From the NCBI GenBank assembly GCA_023141985.1, contig JAGLKH010000223.1, forward strand, positions 1-9,349: a DNA stretch of 9,349 nucleotides, given 5' to 3'. Origin of the DNA: Flavobacteriaceae bacterium (GTDB lineage: Bacteria > Bacteroidota > Bacteroidia > Flavobacteriales > Flavobacteriaceae). The position numbers were made by a program, and so were the translations under genes. The notes beneath the pieces are model-generated. The model searched no databases. It was not told the DNA's origin and worked only from the letters and a program-made list of their open reading frames with translations. Shown here piece by piece: positions 5,917 to 9,349 of this stretch (positions are counted from its first letter, which is position 1; the number at the start of each line of letters is the position of its first letter).

Positions 5917-6870
5917 TTGAACGAACTTATTATTGAGCTTGAAGAGATTACTCCTAAAGAGTTTTTTGGAGCACATAACACAAATATAGAACTCTTAAAA
6001 AAATACTTTCCAAAACTTAAAATAGTAGCACGAGGAAATAAAATTAAAGCATTTGGTGATGAAGAATTGCTGGAAGAATTTGATCGTCGTTTAACTATGT
6101 TATTAAAACATTTTGCAAAATATAACAAGCTGGACGAGAATGTAATTGAGCGTGTTTTAACGAGTCAAAGTAGTGATGATTACAATACATCTCATAAAAG
6201 CGGGGAAGTTTTAGTGCATGGTGTTGCAGGAAAATTGATTAAAGCACAAACTACAAATCAACGAAAATTAGTAGAGAGTACACATAAAAACGATATGGTT
6301 TTTGCCATTGGCCCTGCTGGAACAGGAAAGACTTATACTGGTGTTGCGTTAGCAGTGCAGGCACTTAAAAATAAAGAAGTGCGTAGGATTATTTTAACAA
6401 GACCTGCTGTAGAGGCTGGAGAAAACCTTGGATTCTTACCAGGAGATTTAAAAGAAAAATTGGATCCTTATATGCAACCCCTGTACGATGCTTTAAGAGA
6501 TATGATTCCGTTTGAAAAATTAGACAGTTATATTGAAAAAGGAGTAATCCAAATTGCACCATTAGCTTTTATGCGTGGACGAACACTTGACAATGCTTTT
6601 GTTATTTTGGATGAAGGTCAAAACACGACTCATAACCAAATGAAAATGTTTTTAACCAGAATGGGAAAAAACGCAAAATTCATGATTACCGGAGACCCGG
6701 GACAAATAGATTTGCCACGTCGTACTATTTCCGGTTTAAAAGAAGCCTTATTGGTCTTAAAAAATGTTGAAGGTGTCGGAATTATATTTTTAGACGATAA
6801 AGATGTGGTTCGTCATAAATTGGTGAAAAAGATTATTTCATCTTATAAAAGTATTGAAAATAGAGAGTAA
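5917..6870 (+). CDS. phoH: PhoH family ATPase (YbeZ-like), TTG start
   Basis: P-loop NTPase of the PhoH/YbeZ family, implicated in RNA metabolism and ribosome-linked functions. The 317 residues comprise an N-terminal KH-like region (about 1-70) with the flavobacterial opening NELIIELEEITPKEFFGAHN, a linker, then the ATPase core. The core shows Walker A GPAGTGKT (132-139), the family segment RPAVEAGENLGFLPGDLKEK (162-181), PLAFMRGRTL (215-224), Walker B VILDEGQN (229-236) and sensor ITGDPGQIDLP (257-267). The start must be TTG at 5917: an in-frame stop at 5902-5904 blocks extension, no ATG lies between, and the N-terminus encoded from TTG matches the family. No ybeY lies beside it. A palindromic repeat begins at the stop codon, and purC follows after 150 bp on the same strand. 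Confidence 0.95.
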   Translation: MNELIIELEEITPKEFFGAHNTNIELLKKYFPKLKIVARGNKIKAFGDEELLEEFDRRLTMLLKHFAKYNKLDENVIERVLTSQSSDDYNTSHKSGEVLVHGVAGKLIKAQTTNQRKLVESTHKNDMVFAIGPAGTGKTYTGVALAVQALKNKEVRRIILTRPAVEAGENLGFLPGDLKEKLDPYMQPLYDALRDMIPFEKLDSYIEKGVIQIAPLAFMRGRTLDNAFVILDEGQNTTHNQMKMFLTRMGKNAKFMITGDPGQIDLPRRTISGLKEALLVLKNVEGVGIIFLDDKDVVRHKLVKKIISSYKSIENRE

Positions 6871-6911
6871 AGCCCCATTGTCCTGCGGACATTTCTCCAA
6901 AAGGGGAAATT
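6870..6911 (+). repeat. Two-hairpin palindromic repeat unit, arm A
   Basis: The unit begins with AAGCCC overlapping the last base of the phoH stop codon. It is followed by hairpin TGTCC-TGC-GGACA (6879-6891) and hairpin TTTCTCC-AAAA-GGGGAAA (6892-6909, one T-G pair). It aligns with the reverse complement of arm B at 6974-7020, sharing the AAGCCC end, the TGTCC/GGACA stem and the pyrimidine-CCC/GGG stem. It looks like a REP/REPIN-type element. It has no T-tract, so it is not a normal terminator. Confidence 0.75.
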
Positions 6912-6973
6912 TCACAATTGCAAATAGACTTTATTCCAGAATTTTTTAAATTTAAATAGAATTATAATAAAAT

Positions 6974-7020
6974 AATTTCTTTCCCTTTGGGAAAGATGTC
7001 CGAAAGGACAGGTAGGGCTT
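6974..7020 (-). repeat. Two-hairpin palindromic repeat unit, arm B (inverted)
   Basis: Inverted copy of arm A. It holds perfect hairpin CTTTCCC-TTT-GGGAAAG (6979-6995), hairpin TGTCC-GAAA-GGACA (6997-7010), and ends with GGGCTT (7015-7020), the complement of arm A's AAGCCC. The repeat touches the purC ATG at 7021, so it forms the immediate 5' leader of purC. The 62-bp spacer between arms (6912-6973) is AT-rich and without visible signals. Confidence 0.75.
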
Positions 7021-7968
7021 ATGAGTAATACAATAATAGATACCAATTTTAACTTTCCTAATCAAAAAAGTGTTTACAAAGGTAAAGTTCGTGAAGTTTA
7101 TAATATTAATGATGAAATTCTTGTAATGGTTGCTACAGATAGATTGTCTGCCTTTGATGTGGTAATGCCTAAAGGGATTCCTTTTAAAGGGCAAATCCTA
7201 AATCAGATAGCCACAAAAATGATGAAAGCTACCGAAGATCTGGTGCCTAATTGGTTAATGGCAACTCCAGATGTTAATGTAGCTGTTGGGCATTTATGCG
7301 AACCCTTTAAAGTAGAAATGGTAATTCGAGGTTATTTATCCGGTCACGCAGCACGAGAATATAAATTAGGCAAACGTTTTCTTTGTGGTATAAAAATGCC
7401 AGGAGGCATGAAAGAGAACGATAAATTTCCTGAGCCAATTATCACACCGGCTACAAAAGCAGAAATGGGAGATCATGATGAGGATATTTCTCGCGAAGAT
7501 ATTCTTAAACGTGATATTGTTTCAGAAGAAGATTATGTAGTTCTTGAAGATTATACCCGAAAACTTTTTAACAGAGGAACAGAAATAGCAGCGTCAAGAG
7601 GGTTGATTTTAGTTGATACTAAATATGAGTTTGGAAAAACAAAAGATGGCAAAATTGTATTGATCGACGAAATCCATACACCGGATTCCTCACGTTATTT
7701 TTATGCTGAAGGCTACCAGGAACGACAAGATAATAACGAGACGCAAAAGCAACTTTCTAAAGAGTTTGTGCGTCAATGGCTAATAAGCAATGGTTTCCAG
7801 GGCTTAGAAGGACAAACTGTGCCGTTTATGAGTGATGAGTACATTGAAACTGTAAGCGAAAGATATATTGAGCTTTACGAAAACATAACCGGAGAAGATT
7901 TTGTAAAAGCAGATGTTTCTAATATACAAGAGCGTATTGAAGCTAATGTGTTGGAGTATTTGAAGTAA
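7021..7968 (+). CDS. purC: Phosphoribosylaminoimidazole-succinocarboxamide synthase (SAICAR synthase)
   Basis: Purine biosynthesis enzyme that joins CAIR and aspartate at the cost of ATP to form SAICAR. At 315 aa it is the longer type shared with yeast Ade1-like enzymes rather than the roughly 240-aa E. coli form. Signatures are [12 protein letters not shown] (18-29, nucleotide-binding strands), [13 protein letters not shown] (38-50), [17 protein letters not shown] (98-114), [14 protein letters not shown] (141-154), [12 protein letters not shown] (194-205) and the SAICAR signature [12 protein letters not shown] (215-226). The ATG at 7021 gives the familiar N-terminus and follows the palindromic repeat with no ribosome-binding site. 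I see no promoter in the spacer, so read-through from phoH is possible. It ends before a strong terminator. Confidence 0.97.
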   Translation: MSNTIIDTNFNFPNQKSVYKGKVREVYNINDEILVMVATDRLSAFDVVMPKGIPFKGQILNQIATKMMKATEDLVPNWLMATPDVNVAVGHLCEPFKVEMVIRGYLSGHAAREYKLGKRFLCGIKMPGGMKENDKFPEPIITPATKAEMGDHDEDISREDILKRDIVSEEDYVVLEDYTRKLFNRGTEIAASRGLILVDTKYEFGKTKDGKIVLIDEIHTPDSSRYFYAEGYQERQDNNETQKQLSKEFVRQWLISNGFQGLEGQTVPFMSDEYIETVSERYIELYENITGEDFVKADVSNIQERIEANVLEYLK

Positions 7969-7991
7969 AATACAACATTTAATGATAGAGT

Positions 7992-8020
7992 AAGACCTTG
8001 CAAATTGTAGGTCTTTTTTT
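7992..8020 (+). terminator. Rho-independent terminator of purC
   Basis: Stem AAGACCT (7992-7998) / AGGTCTT (8009-8015) with a 10-base loop, running into seven T (8014-8020), 24 bases after the purC stop. On the minus strand the hairpin is not followed by a T-tract, so it serves purC only. Confidence 0.85.
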
Positions 8021-8039
8021 ATAGTATTTTTTGAAGTTA

Positions 8040-8070
8040 CGCTTATTGTTTAGGCTAAACGTAGTAAGCG
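8040..8070. other. Extended hairpin between convergent purC and FkbM genes
   Basis: Outer stem CGCTTA (8040-8045) / TAAGCG (8065-8070) and inner stem GTTTA (8048-8052) / TAAAC (8056-8060) with a GGC loop. The stems are separated by a 2/4-base internal loop. Neither strand has a following T-tract, so it is not a standard terminator. It lies 11 bases past the stop codon of the minus-strand methyltransferase gene and could stabilise that 3' end. Confidence 0.4.
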
Positions 8071-8081
8071 AGGTATCGAGT

Positions 8082-8957
8082 TTATTGTCGTTTTAGCCTT
8101 TGTTGGCAGTAGTTTTTGAATTTTTCTTTCTTATTATCGGGAACCATAACATACTCACATTTATTAAGGTCAGAATGAATTCCAATTTCAGAAATTTCTT
8201 CTAAATTTAACAGGATATCATTCTCCTTAATAACCCTATGTATAGAGTATCCTGCTTCACTTAGCATTAACTGAATCTTATTTTGCCTTTCTACTCTAAA
8301 TAAGTTTTGGTCATTATAGGCAGGTAATATTTCAATAAGTATTATTGGTTGTTTATCCTTGATAATAGACTTAAAACTGCTCAACACTTCTAATTCAGCA
8401 CCTTCAACATCAATTTTTAAAACTGAAACAACATCAAGGTTTATTGTTTCCTTCAGTCTTTCCAAATCAAAAAGAGGTATAAATTCTTTTCTGTCAATTT
8501 TTTGCCCTGGTCTAAACTCAGCAATCATTGAGGCAGAACTGTCAGTACTTGATGAATAAAAGAAGTTCAAGACACCTATTTCTGTCTTATCTGAGATTCC
8601 AACAGGAATAACAGATATTCTTTTGAAATTATTATTTTTTACTAATAGATCAACATAGTTGACACACATTGGATTAGGTTCAAACCCAATATATTCTATT
8701 TCAGAGGAAACACTTTTTAATTTTAATAGAGTTTGTCCAATATTTACACCTACGTCAATAAATCTTTTATTTTCAATGGGTAATACAATTTCTAACAAGT
8801 CTATCATCCATGGTTCAGACATAATCAAATTGGAAAGCCCAACTCCCTGTATAATTGGTATTTTATATTTTTTTTTATTTAAACTAATAGTTCCATTGAT
8901 ATTAAGAAAACGTAGAATTCTAAACTTGATTAATGCTCTGATAAATATTTTAATCAT
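8082..8957 (-). CDS. FkbM-family SAM-dependent methyltransferase
   Basis: Class I methyltransferase of the FkbM type, which usually O-methylates sugars in surface glycans or natural products. With the ATG at 8957 it has 291 residues: a basic amphipathic N-terminal segment (about 1-20), a segment IIQGVGLSNLIMSEPWM (35-51), SAM motif I FIDVGVNIGQ (66-75), the acidic ribose-binding motif GFEPNP (91-96) and the FkbM hallmark LKIDVEGAE (180-188). A strand ILIEILP follows and a Lys-rich C-terminus ends the protein. The frame stays open upstream to a stop at 9051-9053, with a TTG at 8984 as the only alternative start I see; ATG is preferred. No glycosyltransferase or polysaccharide gene stands beside it, so its substrate cannot be inferred. 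It separates two housekeeping-type genes and may be an insertion. Confidence 0.88.
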   Translation of the reverse strand: MIKIFIRALIKFRILRFLNINGTISLNKKKYKIPIIQGVGLSNLIMSEPWMIDLLEIVLPIENKRFIDVGVNIGQTLLKLKSVSSEIEYIGFEPNPMCVNYVDLLVKNNNFKRISVIPVGISDKTEIGVLNFFYSSSTDSSASMIAEFRPGQKIDRKEFIPLFDLERLKETINLDVVSVLKIDVEGAELEVLSSFKSIIKDKQPIILIEILPAYNDQNLFRVERQNKIQLMLSEAGYSIHRVIKENDILLNLEEISEIGIHSDLNKCEYVMVPDNKKEKFKNYCQQRLKRQ

Positions 8958-9160
8958 TTTTTTAAGTGATTTAAATACTGCCAATGTTAAGATATAGTTT
9001 CGTTTTAATGAATTATATCGTTCGATAAGCGAATTTATTTTTTTTATTTTTTAAAATCAAGGCTTTAAAGGATGTTTAGTATAATATTTTTCAACAAAAC
9101 AGTATAAGTTGAGGTTCTTTACGGCACAAACTAACTAACAACTTTGAGTATAAAATTTAA

Positions 9161-9349
9161 TCAATGCATTGCAAAGCCCATTATTAAATAAAGAACAGTA
9201 GAAATTATACCACCAATAAGTGCATAAGGTAATTGTGTTCGTACATGATCTATATGATCACTTGCCGAAGCCATCGATGAGATTATAGAGGTGTCGGATA
9301 TAGGAGAACAATGGTCACCAAAAATTCCACCTCCTAAAGTTGCAGCAAT
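9161..9349 (-). CDS. NhaC-type Na+/H+ antiporter, C-terminal end (truncated by window edge)
   Basis: The minus strand is open from the right edge to a TGA at 9161-9163 and encodes 62 residues. They carry the strongly conserved NhaC-family stretch GGGIFGDHCSPISDTSIISS followed by A-S-A-S-D-H-I-D-H-V-R-T-Q-L-P-Y-A. A last membrane helix (ALIGGIISTVLYLIMGFAMH) then ends the protein. The family are inner-membrane sodium/proton exchangers, with some members acting as malate/lactate or amino acid exchangers. The start and most of the protein lie to the right of the window. The about 200 bp between this stop and the methyltransferase start hold no further gene, and no clear terminator is visible. 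Confidence 0.92.
   Translation of the reverse strand: MAATLGGGIFGDHCSPISDTSIISSMASASDHIDHVRTQLPYALIGGIISTVLYLIMGFAMH

Noticed and set aside
5874..6128. 84-codon minus-strand ORF over the start of phoH
   Set aside because: Its serine/asparagine-rich sequence is an antisense reading of the phoH N-terminus and overlaps a real gene.
6870..7020. Inverted repeats as a phoH terminator or as insertion sequence ends
   Set aside because: There is no T-tract after either hairpin set, and the 62-bp interior has no transposase and no visible target duplication; a REP-type element fits better.
6952..7194. 80-codon minus-strand ORF across the repeat and purC start
   Set aside because: It runs antisense through the palindromic repeat and the conserved purC N-terminus and has no domain.
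8659..8997. 112-codon plus-strand ORF opposite the FkbM gene
   Set aside because: It is the complement of the methyltransferase, whose motifs are clear on the minus strand; the plus-strand protein shows no family features.

Overview
The window is AT-rich DNA from a member of the Bacteroidota, most likely the Flavobacteriia. The evidence is the flavobacterial-type sequences of dnaN, phoH, the SAM hydrolase-like protein and the long-form purC; candidate promoters resembling TTTG / TAnnTTTG rather than TTGACA/TATAAT; the lack of Shine-Dalgarno sequences before most genes; and short palindromic intergenic repeats of a kind I remember from this group. There are no tRNA, rRNA or CRISPR features and no transposase.

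Left part (1-3093, + strand): the C-terminal 590 residues of an RND efflux permease open the window. A 101-aa PII-like protein follows after 11 bp, and a 62-aa DUF2892-type membrane protein 19 bp after that, which looks like one operon. A second DUF2892-type protein (68 aa) has its own candidate promoter. A DUF4870/Tic20-like membrane protein comes next, and the run closes at a bidirectional terminator (3063-3093).

Middle part (3094-5703, - strand): a roughly 190-bp non-coding stretch holds a hairpin repeat and a locally GC-rich palindromic patch. Then come dnaN (sliding clamp), a small ABM-fold monooxygenase-like protein, and a DUF62/SAM hydroxide adenosyltransferase-family protein whose usual catalytic Arg position is Asn. 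The ABM and SAM-hydrolase genes probably form a transcription unit. dnaN has its own candidate promoter.

Right part (5704-9349): a divergent intergenic region leads to phoH (TTG start), followed by a 150-bp spacer made of two inverted copies of a two-hairpin repeat. The second copy ends directly at the purC ATG. purC ends at a terminator. On the opposite strand lie an orphan FkbM-family methyltransferase and the last 62 codons of an NhaC-type Na+/H+ antiporter, which runs off the right edge.

Most of the window is housekeeping: replication clamp, PhoH, purine synthesis. The parts that go beyond routine are the RND/PII-like/DUF2892 cluster, the SAM hydrolase-like protein with the altered triad, and the set of intergenic palindromic repeats.
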